Part shown: positions 18,858 through 30,343 of the stretch, piece after piece | How positions within the stretch are numbered: the first letter of the stretch is position 1 | Layout of the letters: every line of letters begins with the position of its first letter | Source: Pterobdella sp. o SKG-2022 | Taxonomy: Eukaryota > Annelida > Clitellata > Hirudinida > Piscicolidae | Direction of reading: 5' to 3' | Length of the DNA: 64,000 bases | Assembly (NCBI GenBank): GCA_964035795.1 | Contig: OZ038326.1 | Location: 8,773,700 to 8,837,699, forward strand | The notes under the pieces: generated by a model | Seen by the model: the letters and a program-made list of their open reading frames with translations, nothing else | Told to the model about the DNA's origin: nothing | Databases searched by the model: none | Program-made: the position numbers and the translations under genes

Positions 18858-21350
18858 TTAAAATTGTGTTTTAAGATTATAAGACTTAATCATGAGGTAG
18901 GTTTTTAAGCACTTGGAAAAAGTTGTTGTGGAAGTTATGGATTTGAGGTGATTTGGTAAATTTTTCCAAAGAATTGGTGCAGCAACTTCAAATCTTCTGT
19001 TCCCCAAAGTGGTGTTAGCTCTCACTGTTGCTATGTCCATTGTGTTCGATGATCTGAGTCTTTTTCTTTCAGGCAATGAAGACACAGTTGATAATTTCGA
19101 TGAAAGATAAGAACTTTCCATTTTGAGACATTTATGCACTTGTAATATCATCTTGTATTGAATTCTTTCTTCAATTTTAAGCCAATATAGATTTTTTATG
19201 ACAAGAGTTATGTGATCAAACTTTCTAGTTTCTGATATTAATCTGGCTGTCGTGTTATGGACTGGATTTTCTGGGTTTGTAACTTGGGTAATCACATTAG
19301 TACAATGTTTCCATAATCAATGCGACTCAATATCAAGGCTGATACAAGTGTTTTGAGTGACTTTTGGTTCAGGTAGTTTTTAATGCTTCTTATCTTTCTC
19401 AATGATGCAAATGACATTTGCAATAATTTGTTTATGTGAGTCTTCATGCTTAGATTTTTGTCAAAAAAGACACCAAGATTTTTAACTGAATCAGAAGGAA
19501 TTTAACATTTAACACACGAACTGGTTGAGTTGGCAGTTTGCATATACTTCTACATGTTGAGAACCAAATGACTTCAGTTTTTGAACTTTTGAGTTTCATT
19601 TGGTTGGCTTTCACCTAAGCTGCAATTTCATCAATACGCTTTGATATTCTTTCTTGCAAGTCCATTGATGCATCAAATGAACAATGCCCATATAATTGAG
19701 TGTCGTCGGCATATTGATGAATTCTCATATTGTAACAAGCTGCAATCTTTTCCAAATCAGTTGTGTATAAAGTGAACAAAAGCGATCCAAGAACAGAACC
19801 TTGTGGTACTCCAGTAAAGTAAACGTTTGGTGCTGATTCTGTTTTGGAGCATTTGACATTGAATGATCTGTTGAAGAGGTAATTTCTAAACCATTCAAGA
19901 GTGAGGTCATTCAAGCCAAATGATTCGTTTAATCTTCTGATTAATATTTGATGATCTATTAAATCAAAGACAGACGAAAGATCTAGAAGGACAAGGACAG
20001 AGATTTTTTTGTTGTCAGCTGCTTTCAAAATATCAGTAGAAACCTTTAGTAATGCTGATTCTTTTGAATGATGGCGACGATAAGCTGATTGAAAAGATGG
20101 TAATAAATTATTGTTGTTTAGGTAAGTGACAATTCTTGGAAGAACAATTCGTTCAAAAAGTTTTGAAAGCACGCTCAAGTTTGAAATTGATCTGTATGCT
20201 GAAAGGGTTTCTTGGTCCAGATGTGATTTCTTCAAAAGTGGTGTGACGTAGGCATGTTTGCCCTTCCAGTGGCAAAAGATAGATTGAAGATACTCAATAT
20301 GAATGGAGCAACTATAGAAGCTATCTTTTTCAGAAGCCAGGTTGGAATTGGGTCGTGTTCACACTGTTTATTTGGAGGTTTCTGGATGGCATAGAGTAAT
20401 TCAACTAATGTAACTTTATCAAAGCCATTCAAGCTTAAATTTTCGTTGCATTTTGAAAATTCTGGTGCTTTAGATGATCGGATAGAAATCTTTGCTGTTT
20501 CAATTTTCTCTAGTAAGTAAGAATGATACTCTTGAGCATTGACGTGAGCAGCAGATTTTTTTCATCTTCTTGAAATTTTATTAATGAACTTCCAAGTGTT
20601 TGATGATTTGCTTTTGGGATCCATGAGTTTTGCATTCCAACACTCTTTTTTCTTCTGTCTACATAGCCTTCTGTACATCTGTTTCTGATTGACCCAGGCT
20701 TACAGATCAACTTTTTATTTGTTCTCCGTGTATCTACACTCAAGTTTTCTTTTAAGACGTTTTGCATCATGACATTCTTGATCCAACCATGGATCAGATG
20801 ATCTTTAATGAATTCGAATAGTCTTGATGGGTAGCATCTTGTCATTGAAAGTACAGAATTTCAGATTTGAAAAGCTGAGTCAACATCAAGATTAGTGGCA
20901 GAAGCTATGGAAGAGTTTTCAACTTCATGAGCAAAACTCTCAAGATCCAAAAGTTTCCATTGTCTTACTTTGAGTTCAATGTAGATAGGTGGAGGCTTTA
21001 TTAGCAAACATTTCCAGGTTTATAGTTTGTGACCTGATATGTCTGTCTCATAGTACTTCATTTTAAATTTCTGTTCACAGGCAACAATAACAAGCCATCC
21101 ACCTAATTTATGAGTTGGTTGGTCTATAGATGAATGAAAATTATGAAGAGTGAGAAGGTTAGAGAAGTTTTGAGTGTATATATCATCAGCTTGAAGTAAA
21201 AATTGAAGTATCCTAAAATTATAACTTCTTAATTGTAGGTTGACAATGTGTTAAGCAGGGTTAGAGGTTTGAGGTTGAAGGTAGTAGTGTAAGGGGAAGG
21301 CCAATGTTAGTTAAAGTCTTCTAAGATTATAACTTCTTCATTGTAGGTTG
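18858..21350 (-). mobile_element. CR1/L2-like LINE, inactive
   Basis: The endonuclease end is at about 21350-21050, where the usual GDFN appears as ILGYFNF and, in a nearby duplicated stretch, ILEDFN. The linker is at 20845-20510. RT is at 20432-19615 (FERIVLPRIVTYLNNNNLLP, FQSAYRRHHSKESALLKV, LLDLSSVFDLIDHQIL, GVPQGSVLGSLLFTLY, HQYADDTQLYG). The C-terminal tail is at 19295-18858 (KNLYWLKIEERIQYKMIL, FEVAAPILWKNLPNHLKS), characteristic of CR1/L2-type elements. RT motifs are intact but the frame is broken near 20235 and between 19615 and 19295. Confidence 0.88.
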
Positions 21351-21539
21351 ACAAATAAATAACACAAATGAAATTAATTGAAAAAAATATAATTTATGAG
21401 CTAAAAAAACAAAAAACACTTTGAATTTACATAAAAAAATATTTATTATTCAATTTTGATTTTAAAAAAAAGAAGTTTAAAAATAATTTTTATATTTTAA
21501 AAGATCTGAACTCTGTCCCTTTCCTTTTACGATTTGCAT

Positions 21540-24500
21540 GCTATGATTTTGAGTCAAAATTGTTTCAATGCCATTTATGCGAGTGCAGTTTTTCTAGGAA
21601 AAGTGTTTCGGGCTAGCATTCCCAAGCGAAACATAATGGTAGTAAATTTGGTTGCGATTCATGTGATAAGAAGTTTTCTTATAAGTCAAGCCTTTTGAGA
21701 CATATGAAAACCAGCCATTCTGCTCCATATGTTCGTGAAAGAGTGAAGGCACAAGTTGGTATGTGTCGGCTCCTATAGCTCAGTGGTTGAGCATTAGACT
21801 AATTATCTAAAGTTACCGCGTTCGATCCCGCTTGAGCCGACAATTAGCATCTGTTCCACAGTGTGTTTTCGCTACATTAAATTTGTAATAAAGAAAAGCG
21901 CTTTATAAATATTGCATTACATTATAGAGATGCAGCTACCTGCTGTACAGGTACAGGCACCTATATGTGAGGTGGTGCGCGCTTCTCTGAGGCCTCGTGT
22001 TCATTTTCAAAATCCCATGTTTTTTTGAATAAAAGCTGTGTGGTTGCACCTACACTCAAGAGTGTTTTAGTACGCCATTACAACGCACAAAATACAGATA
22101 ACATGTACGAATGTAAATTGTGTGGTAAAACTTTTCTTTACAGCAGCACCTTAACTAGGCACACAAAGAACAAGCATAGACACAAGATTACAACACAAAA
22201 TGTGGAGAAGAAAGTCACATTCAAGACTGATGAAGGTTTGGGAATTAATAATTGCTCTATAGTAATTACAGTGTTTCAAAGTATGTAGTTTGATTTAGTT
22301 AAATTCTTCAATTTCTGAATTTACTTTGTGGAAATATAATATGGACCATCAGACTAATTCCAGAGTTGTTTCAAGCTATAAAAAATGCAATATAGGATAT
22401 ACCTTTGAACTTTATTCTTGTTTCAGGAATGGGATTTACAAACCCAATTTTTAGAAAACCGGAAAAAGGAATTCGAAAAGTTAGGGTAGTAATAAAATCG
22501 GAAATATTTGCAAGGCAAAAATCAAAGCTAGATTCTATGAAAATGGTGAAACAATAATTAAGTTTTTATTTAGTTTTTATTACGCTCAGATAAATTAAAC
22601 ATGTGGAGTGGTTGTTCATTTCCAAAAAGTCCATCACGGACATAGAGAAGACATTGGTCATCTCTATCTCAGACCTAAAGACAAGTCAATAGTTGCGCAA
22701 AAAATCTCAATGGGTATATGCTTTTCAAAAGCTTTTAAATGTAGATTAACAGCACTAATAGTTAAAATTTCCATCTAACTATAAAAAATTATATTCATAT
22801 ATAAATGAATTCATTGTTTGCTTAAAATACTTTGAAAGTTTTTAAGGTATGGATTATGATCTTATCAGATCACAGCTTTGCTCCACGCTACAATTTCAGA
22901 TGTTGAGCAAAAAAGACATCTCTAATATTCGGAATCAATACATGTTGTCTAGGTCTCTGCATCCGAACGACTACAAAAGCGTTATGGCTTGGATAGCAGA
23001 AGCTAAAGAAACATTCATGTTTGTCAAGCTTCCGGATCAATCTTCTGAGAAAATTTGGACATGGAAGATTTTCTATTAATTTTTGCCACAAATGTACAGG
23101 TTCTTATTATCATATTTAGTTTTATTAGTACAATTTTAAAAAAATGATATTTTTATTAACAGCTCGACAAAGGAAAAAGACACACATTAGCAAGAGATGT
23201 AGTTCAGATTGGTATAGACAATTATTTTTCTTTTTAAATAATATTTTGGTTTTGCTCAATTTAAATTCAAAACTTTCAGACTCAACACATGGTACTAATG
23301 AATATGGGTACCAATTATCCACAATAATGGTTTTGGATAATTTTGGTGAAGGGTTTCCAGTTATGTTTTGGTATAGTAATAAGGTTGAACTTGGTGTTTT
23401 TATCTAATGTTGGTATTTAATAATTTCTTTCTATTCTTAATTTAATGTTGACATTAAAACAATGGAAGTATTTTTCAAAGTCTTCAGAGAATGCCTCTCA
23501 ACCTTTGCACAGTGTCATTCTTTTGACAGATGACACAGAAATATATTACAAAGTTTGTTGTCAATTCCTAAATTCACAATTTTTGCTGAAACTCTGAAGT
23601 ATACTTTTGTGTTGAATTCTTATACATATATCTTCACTTTTTAACTTATGGTTTCAAACTTGGGAAAAAGTGAATGGTAGTGATTACCAGCACTTTTTAT
23701 GTGCATGGCATTTGAAAAATGCCAATGCAAAGGATAATTTTACTTATGACAATCTTCTAGTTCAACAAATAAAACTAATAAATGATCACAGATTTTTGAC
23801 CAAGCTTTGAGAAAAGATGTGATGGATGTTTTCATTGCAATATCTGAGAAAATCAATGAAGAAAGGTTCAAGACGTTTCTCCAAATTTTTAGAAGATCTG
23901 TCCAACAACCCCCAAACTTTGAAATTTGCAATTTATCTGAGGAATTTTTATGCCGGAAGAATAGAAGTAAATAAAAAGATAAAAACTTTGGTTGAACTTA
24001 TGAATTAATGACAAAAAATTATTTTAGAAATGCGCATGTGCTTACAGAATGGGTTATCACATAAATGTGAATAACAATCTGGAAGCAATGCACAGGGTTC
24101 TCAAGCATATAATAAACAATGATTGTATTAACTTTAAACAATTTGATCATTTTTTTATTTTCAAAAATGATTTTTACAGAGAAAAAAGATCAAAAGGGTG
24201 GATCTTTCCATAAATTCACTTATGGAAATGATCAACAAAAAGATTCTAGATGGAGACATAAAAAACATAAGAAAAAGGTTGTTTTCTTTTTTTTTCTTTT
24301 TGAATAACTTATTCAATTTTCAAAAATTCAAAAAATGACTGCAACAAAAAGAGGCATTGTGTTGAGACACAAGGAGAGTGAGAAGAGGGTCAATGCCCAG
24401 TGTGGAAATATTGGGGATGGATCAAGGATTTCCTTCAAAGGACAAGATTACCACATAAGCAGGGGGTTTTGTCAAAAAGTCGATTGCAGGATACAGTGCA

Positions 24501-25078
24501 CCAAATGTGGTATCTGTATGCATGATTATACATGCACCTGTAGAGACTATAACTTGCATCTCACCATATGTAAGCATATTCATTTTTTTGCAGAAAGAAG
24601 ACATATGGACAGAGAAGAAAGAGTTGTACAAGAAGAGGTTGTTGAAAGGGCAGAAGATTTGGTTATTAAGGCAGAAAAGTCCATCAAGAACAAAAAAAGA
24701 AGATTCCACTAAGTTTTCAAATGATATCGATGATTTTTTTAAACTTGTTAAAAGCCTTTCAAAGAATAACTTTGAGCAACTATATCGTATGAGTAAAAAA
24801 TTAAATTAATATCACAGATAGAAATGGAGGCAGTCAGGAACTTTAAAATTTTCATCAACCTACAACATCCTGTTCACAGCCAACAAACAAGAATATTACA
24901 CCGCAAAAAAGATTCAAACAGGTTTGTTCAACTAATTTTGATTATTTCAGTCTCATTTTGAAAAAGATTACAGGCGTCTAATTGAATAATATTAACTAAT
25001 GTTAATTGTTCATGTAGGTTGAGAAAAAAAAGCAGAAAAAGGCCACTTCTAATGACAAGGTCTTCAAAAGAATAAGTT
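21540..25078 (+). mobile_element. Decayed MULE-type transposase with C2H2 fingers and SWIM finger
   Basis: Blocks in family order on the plus strand: C2H2 fingers at 21566-21715 (FQCHLCECSFSRK then FGCDSCDKKFSYKSSLLRHM, one in-frame TAG between) and 22105-22175 (YECKLCGKTFLYSSTLTRH). Next comes an HHGHREDIGHLYLRPKDKS block near 22625-22685, then 22849-23079 (KKDISNIRNQYMLSRSLHPN). The MULE core with DSTHGTNEYGYQLSTIMVLD is near 23279. HFLCAWHLKNANAKD is near 23690. A SWIM finger is at 24500-24590 (CTCRDYNLHLTICKHIH) and a lysine-rich tail runs to 25078. Frameshifts, stops and a SINE insertion make it inactive. A fragment of the same family lies at 62590-62829. Confidence 0.75.
21764..21926 (+). 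repeat. tRNA-derived SINE
   Basis: The tRNA-like head (21764-21842) has a 9-bp perfect acceptor-like stem TGTCGGCTC / GAGCCGACA, box A region TATAGCTCAGTGGTTGAGC, an anticodon arm TTAGA-CTAATTA-TCTAA and box B region GCGTTCGATCCCGC. The stem is two pairs longer than a tRNA acceptor and no 7-bp canonical stem fits, so a SINE is likelier than a tRNA gene. The body ends with AAAAGCGCTTTATAAATATT near 21926. It sits between the second and third zinc finger of the MULE element. Confidence 0.7.
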
Positions 25079-25900
25079 AAAAAGATAAAGAACATGGATC
25101 TGAAAACTAGCGATGATAATCATCTTTACTGCAAGAACCTTGTGAAATGTTCTTCTGAAAATATGTTATATTGAATTACCTAGTTTGAAAATCACTAATA
25201 CTTTTAGATTCCTTTCTCACCTGTCCCTCTACAAAAAGATGAGTTATTACCAGTAATAAGTTTCTTAAATTAAATATCAATAAAACATGTTTTTATGGTT
25301 CTAACGTTGCACAGGTTTCATGTCTCATGTTGCAACAAGCCCACAGTTTCTCAAAAGATGAGTTTATAACCAGTATAATATTTTATCGATTATTTGTAAT
25401 AACTTCAGTATTTTCAATGTTAAACAGGGGTCATGCACTGATTCCTCTCATATTATCCTTCAAATAGTTCAGTTATTACCAGTTATGAGTATTTTAATTT
25501 GCCTCGCTGCAAAGAACAACTTTAGAATTTTTTAATGCTCAACCAAAAACATTTATTGACATTTGACTTGTTTCTTCAATAAACTTTAAATATTATGTGT
25601 TTCACTTCTGTTAAAACAAGATATGTTTGAAAAGATTTATGCTCTTGCTTTTCTCGAAAAGCACTGTTTCAAAACTTAACTTGGCTAAACATGAAGCTAT
25701 GAAATTGCTAATGTTTAAATAATTCATATGTGCTTAATATTGCAAGCAAAGTGAGAAATTTGACACAATTACATCACCTCTGATTAGTGTTTATGTAATT
25801 CCTCACAGATTTCTTTTGCTTTTATATAATATTAAACTTTTAAAAAATCATATACAAATGATACATTGGTGAAGATGAAAATTGAGATATAAAAAAGAGA
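25079..25900. other. AT-rich spacer without recognised gene
   Basis: Short frames only. I see several imperfect copies of a motif around AGATGAGTTATTACCAGTAAT (for example near 25238, 25358 and 25460), suggesting old direct repeats of roughly 120-130 bp. Nothing codes. Confidence 0.4.
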
Positions 25901-25914
25901 AAAAAAATCTGCAT

Positions 25915-25990
25915 TTAAAAGAAAGAAGAAGGAGAACGGAAACAGGAAAGAATGCTGGTAGCATTGCCGCGGGCAATTGTAAGGGAAATC
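25915..25990 (+). repeat. Segment repeated at 55060-55140
   Basis: AGGAAAGAATGCTGGTAGCA and the following TTGCCGCGGGCAATTGTAAG match 55083-55125 (AAGAAAGGATGCTGGCAGCA, then TTGCCACAAGCAATAGCCAG). In one plus frame both are open: ERMLVALPRAIVREI here and ERMLAALPQAIAREI there. This is a conserved coding-like scrap, probably of a mobile element, with no domain that I recognise. Confidence 0.45.
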
Positions 25991-26055
25991 TTCTGGCGCA
26001 ACTATACTACCTCCAAAGGGTCCCCTGACGCCTCGATAACTTTTCTACCTAACTT

Positions 26056-27970
26056 CTAAACAAAGCTACTGGTTGAAGGTCCGCAGCTGCCCGTTGTCTC
26101 GAATGCAACGGGTTGAAAATGGGAGTTGCCCACCAAGCCCTGATATTTGCGGCTTTTTAATATTTGCGCAGATTTTGCCCTAGATCCTGACTCGATGGAG
26201 CTGGCGATAACGTGGTACTTGGAAAAAGCATCGACGACTGTTGCGTCCCAGACTAAGCATTTTCCATGTTTCCAAGGGAAGGTCGTTATGCCATCAGAAC
26301 GACGTCCGTCACTCTTGTCGAGCCCTGATGGTTCGAGGATGCTAGGCAAGCCTATCTTCTCCAGGCATTTTTTAATAATGGAGTTGATCTCGGCGTGTCT
26401 GGGGAGTCTGCCTTCATTCAGTCAACACGAAAGGCCATGGTAGCCTTTCGCGTCCATCCTTACACCACACCAGCAAAGGCATGTTGGGGCGCCAGAAATA
26501 TTAGCCTTTACTCGAAGCGCCACCGCCACCACGAAGCTTCTCAGCACCTAAAAAGTTTCCTAAAACGGGAATTGGCACAGCTTCCGACCACGCGGCGAAG
26601 TGTGCCTACTTGGCAGCAAGAAGACGACAACGGTCCCACTGGTCTACGTCTACCAGCAAATCGTTGAAAGCGACATCGCACAAAAGATCATTCCATTTAC
26701 GTTGGCTTCCCAAAAGATCTAACGGCGCAACACTGCATTGTTTCTGCCACGATTCCCTAGCTGAAACGACGTCACGATCACCCCCCTGAAAATTATCAGA
26801 TGCGAGAGCGTCGGGAACAAATGAAAGAAGGAGCCGAACGAGACTCAAGGATGCATATGAGGAAGAGAGGAAGCATGGCAATGACAGGGCTCGCGCTGAT
26901 CTAAAACCTAGACCACCGAAACGATTCGGAAGAGATACTTGCTTCCAGCTTTTGTCGGACAGAGACATAGGAAATGGACGAGAGAGCAGCACGAATGCTA
27001 GAGTTGAACTCCAATAATATCATGGGCTCAACGAAAGTAGGACACGTTCGAAGGATATAAACAAATTTGGGAATAGAGAAGCAGTTCCTCAGCAAAGTGA
27101 AAGCATGATGGGGGTCAACTTCTTCTAGCTTGGAGCAAAGCCGACGGATGTCTCTTAATTTTGAGTCAAGAATGGGAACTATGGCCTCGTGAGTGAGGGG
27201 AGAACCCAAGACTGACCAAGAGTGACGAGGAGGCAATGATATTGACGGCAAAATAGAAGAGAACTGTTTGACAGTGTCAGCGTACATGTCTGCTGTATGG
27301 TTTAAAATGAACAGCTCACATTTATTTGAGTTGATTTGAAGGCCGATCTCTTTGAAAGCGTTAATTATTTTTGTTGCATCGTTAAAGACAGAGCTAGTCT
27401 GACCACCAATTGTGGCATCGTCCAAGTACTAAATGTTCAACTCCGATGACACGTTTTTGGCAATTTTGTCGACGGACAACGCGAAAAATGCTGGGCTTAG
27501 AAGGTCACCTTGTTGAATACCCCTTAAAGAAGGAATGCAGTGTTCACCAGCAAAAAGAGTGGACGGATTGGAATAGGCTTCGTTAACTAAAAAGTACAAG
27601 GACGGGTGGCTATCTCGCCAATGAACGTTTTACGGTCGATAGAATTGAAGGCGTTAGAAACATCGAGTTTCAAAAGCACCTTGGGATCGACTGAGTGGTT
27701 AATAAATGATTGAGTAGCATGGACGGCTGACTCACACCCCATACGGACGCCAACGCCCAACTGACAAGAAAACAAATCCTCTCTAAGCGAGTTCATGACT
27801 GAATGCAGAGATAATTTGGAAAACAAACGGCGAAAGGTGTTTCCAACGGTTATAGGACGTATACTACCACTTTTCTTTTGAAGGGCGTACAGATGGGCAC
27901 CAAGTAACAAGTGCCTGATAGGGTCCGGGATTCTAGTTGATGAAACGAAAGAAGCAAATCGAAAAATCAT
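26056..27970 (-). mobile_element. LINE with RPITVGNTFRRL-type RT and restriction-like C-terminus
   Basis: RT starts at 27970-27587 (SIRPITVGNTFRRLFSKL, QLGVGVRMGCESAVHA, LLKLDVSNAFNSIDRK) and continues through GIQQGDLLSPAFFAL (near 27520) to the catalytic YLDDATIGG at about 27430, preceded by a TAG where Trp is usual (WYLDD). Then follow 27425-26901 and 26992-26606 (KQVSLPNRFGGLGFRSA). The C-terminal frame 26349-26056 has GRRSDGITTFPWKHGKCLVW then DATVVDAF, the D...WD-x-TVVD arrangement of the C-terminal nuclease-like domain in this RT family. A more decayed copy lies at 61740-62580 on the other strand. Confidence 0.8.
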
Positions 27971-28503
27971 TAGTCGAAATTTTTATTTTATTTTTTAGTT
28001 AAAAATTAAATGTATGTGAAACTTTTCTTCTATTTCAAGTTCATTAAAAATCACCAACTAAATTATTCCAAAAGTATTATAGTTAGCGCTACAAAGTTGT
28101 TAAACATGTTTTTACGTACACGCGCAAACCAAGAGTTTAAAGTAAAAAGTCTTTATTTTTAAAAATTGTTTTAGATTTCAAAACACAAAAAATTTTTTCA
28201 TAATTTTTTGATCAAAAAATTGAATTTTTTTTCAAAATTACATTACATGCGCTTTGATTTATGAAATGATTTACAGACATGCGCAAACTAAAATGTTGTG
28301 CAGCAGGTTCTCTAGAGTCATGCGTTCAGAACGAATGTAGAAATTTCGCAGACTTCCCTAACGCAAATTGTTTAATTGACGTCTCGTATAGCTCGCCTTT
28401 AAAATTCATGCTAGTTATTCAATTTTACTCAAAACTATTTTTATTTAATTCAAAAATGAAATTTATTCTTTTTATTTAGATATACGAATCAAAATTTAAA
28501 ATA
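27971..28503. promoter_or_regulatory. EAF 5' flank
   Basis: 533 bp of AT-rich sequence between a LINE and the EAF start codon, with strong homopolymer runs near 28180-28240. I see no clear TATA box or other core element. It must carry the EAF promoter unless the 5' UTR is longer than this gap. The 28279-28479 open frame is not supported as a gene. Confidence 0.3.
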
Positions 28504-29463
28504 ATGAATGACTCTGTTAATGGCAAATTAATAGAAAATATTCTTGAATCGGGATGTTGGTATAATTTAAAAATGGGAGACAGTTGGAAAAATGAAAAAA
28601 AACTTCATACCATTAGATGTAAGTTTTTTTTTATAAATAAATCATTTTTAACTTATTAAATATTTTCAAAAAGATGATTTTAAGCCTGCATCCATAAACC
28701 TGTCTAATTCTAGCATTGAATTTGGTCCCAATCAAAATGCTGCTATTGTAGAACCTAGTTTTGAGGTTTGAGGATGATTTAATTTGAATGAATTAAATTT
28801 TTGCTATATAAATACTAGTTTTAGAAAATTTACTTTTTTCTAAAAAATTTACAGAAGACATCAGAAAACCATAAACTCTTTCAAGGTAATGTTACCAAAC
28901 CTTTTAAAGATTGTTTGCTGATTATCGATCCTGAATCAATGCAATTAACTTTGGAAAAGCTGCACTCTCACATACAAGTCAAAAAAACTAGGTAACATTA
29001 TCAGAAAGTTATGATGAAAAATAATTTCACATTAATTTCAAAGAAATGAATCATTGAAGAGACAAGCAACAGCAATGGCTTCATTCAGTTTAAACAATGT
29101 TATAAAAAAACAAAATGTTAGCAAAAACATCAAAAGTAATGCTACTAAAGAAGCAGCTTTAAGTGATGATAGTGACAATGGGGGAATTAAAAACAACAAC
29201 CAAGACAGTCTAAAAATAGGTGATGTAAAAAGTATGGGAGACAATGAGGTACTAAATGACTTGGCAATGAGTGATGACAGTGAAGATGATACAGGCAGTG
29301 AAGACATAATGAAACAACTGTTTTCTCCTGAAAATTCTCGTAATTCCCGAGTTGGTCAGTCATAAAAATTTTTCAACTCAGTAAGATTGAATAATTTTAA
29401 AACTACACAGATAGCAAGTTGTGTTTGAGCGAGGAAAGTTCCGAGGACAATGATGATCTTTGA
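28504..29463 (+). CDS. EAF: ELL-associated factor (EAF), five exons, about 235 aa
   Basis: EAF binds ELL and supports RNA polymerase II elongation within super/little elongation complexes in the nucleus. Exons: 28504-28618, 28674-28765, 28855-28991, 29044-29354 and 29411-29463. All junctions are GT-AG with matching phases, 708 nt in total. The conserved N-terminal domain is read across exons 1-3: YNLKMGDSW, KLHTIR joined to YDFKPASINLS, VTKPFKDCLLIID and LEKLHSHIQVKKTR, the hallmark EAF order. Exon 4 is serine/aspartate-rich and low complexity (LAMSDDSEDDTGSEDI). Exon 5 ends SKLCLSEESSEDNDDL, an acidic tail as in EAF transactivation regions. The spacer between KPAS and the KDC block is short, as in invertebrate forms. 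The start is the first ATG in frame, with the family's N-terminus immediately after. Confidence 0.92.
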
Positions 29464-29504
29464 CGTGTCATTTCTCAACTTGAAACTTTGAATATAAATG
29501 AAAT

Positions 29505-29697
29505 TACTGCAAATTATTTGAACACATTAGGTAATTTTATTGAGTAAAAAGCTTTTCGGCAACAAAGTAACATTTTCCAGTTAGGAATTTCAACGTACTT
29601 GATTGTCACTTTGCTAACGAAAAGCTTTGTATTCACTAAAATTACCTTTTGTGTTCAAATAATTAGCAGTATTTACTTTGGCTGAAGAAGATTATAA
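29505..29697. repeat. Palindromic MITE-like element, diverged inverted-dimer copy
   Basis: Left arm TACTGCAAATTATTTGAACAC (29505) to GGCAACAAAGTAACATTTT; right arm ACGTACTTGAT...CACTTTGCTAACG to GTTCAAATAATTAGCAGTA (29671), then TTTACTTTGGCTGAAGAAG, the reverse complement of the left extension in the 2786 copy. The centre carries an extra 15-20 bp (AGTTAGGAATTTCA). It lies 40 bp after the EAF stop, so probably within the EAF 3' UTR. Confidence 0.8.
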
Positions 29698-30343
29698 ATA
29701 AAATTGTTTTTTAAACATTTATTTAGTGTGAATAATATAGTATTTAAATGTTCTGAGTAATCATCACATTAGCAACCAGTCAATATCTTCCTTTTTTACA
29801 TTTTTCGTGTTCTCTTTCTGAATTCTTGTTTTATTTGTTTTACTTGAAGCTTGTCTTTTCTGAATAATTATTTTAAAAATTTAGCATAAAAACATGATTT
29901 TATTGCTATGCAATATTACGGAACAAATTGAACGGAATGCATGTTTTAAGATGTTGGAATGAGTTGCTTTGAACACTTGATATAATTGATCGCATTAAAT
30001 TAAAGCATGCATGCTTTAAACGGTGCAAGGATTTTTTTAAACACCTGGTAGCAACCTCTAAGTTAAAACCTCAATTTTATTAAAGTTTAAAAACGCTATT
30101 ATTTGAAACTATTTTACGTAAATATTCATGAACCCAAATTTTTTTTAAGATACGAAGCTTTTCGTTAACTAAGTTAATTTGTTTTATTGTGAAAATATGA
30201 AATATTTTAATTTTTTAATCTTTCTAAACACAAGGAAGTCATATATTTTCTTTTTACTATAGTATAGTTTACTATGGTGGCAGCAACTCGACTTCAAGTA
30301 TTGCCATTGCTTTGCAAGCAGTTTCTGGCTCGGAGGTGGCTTT
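29698..30343. other. AT-rich spacer with a further palindromic-family fragment
   Basis: No gene is recognised. At about 30148-30176 GATACGAAGCTTTTCGTTAAC and TAAGTT match the inner half of the palindromic family's arm, a short relic. Confidence 0.5.

Noticed and set aside
21764..21842. A functional tRNA-Ile(AAT) gene
   Set aside because: The anticodon loop CTAATTA would fit, but the acceptor pairing is 9 bp and offset, no 7-bp canonical stem exists, and a SINE-like body follows.
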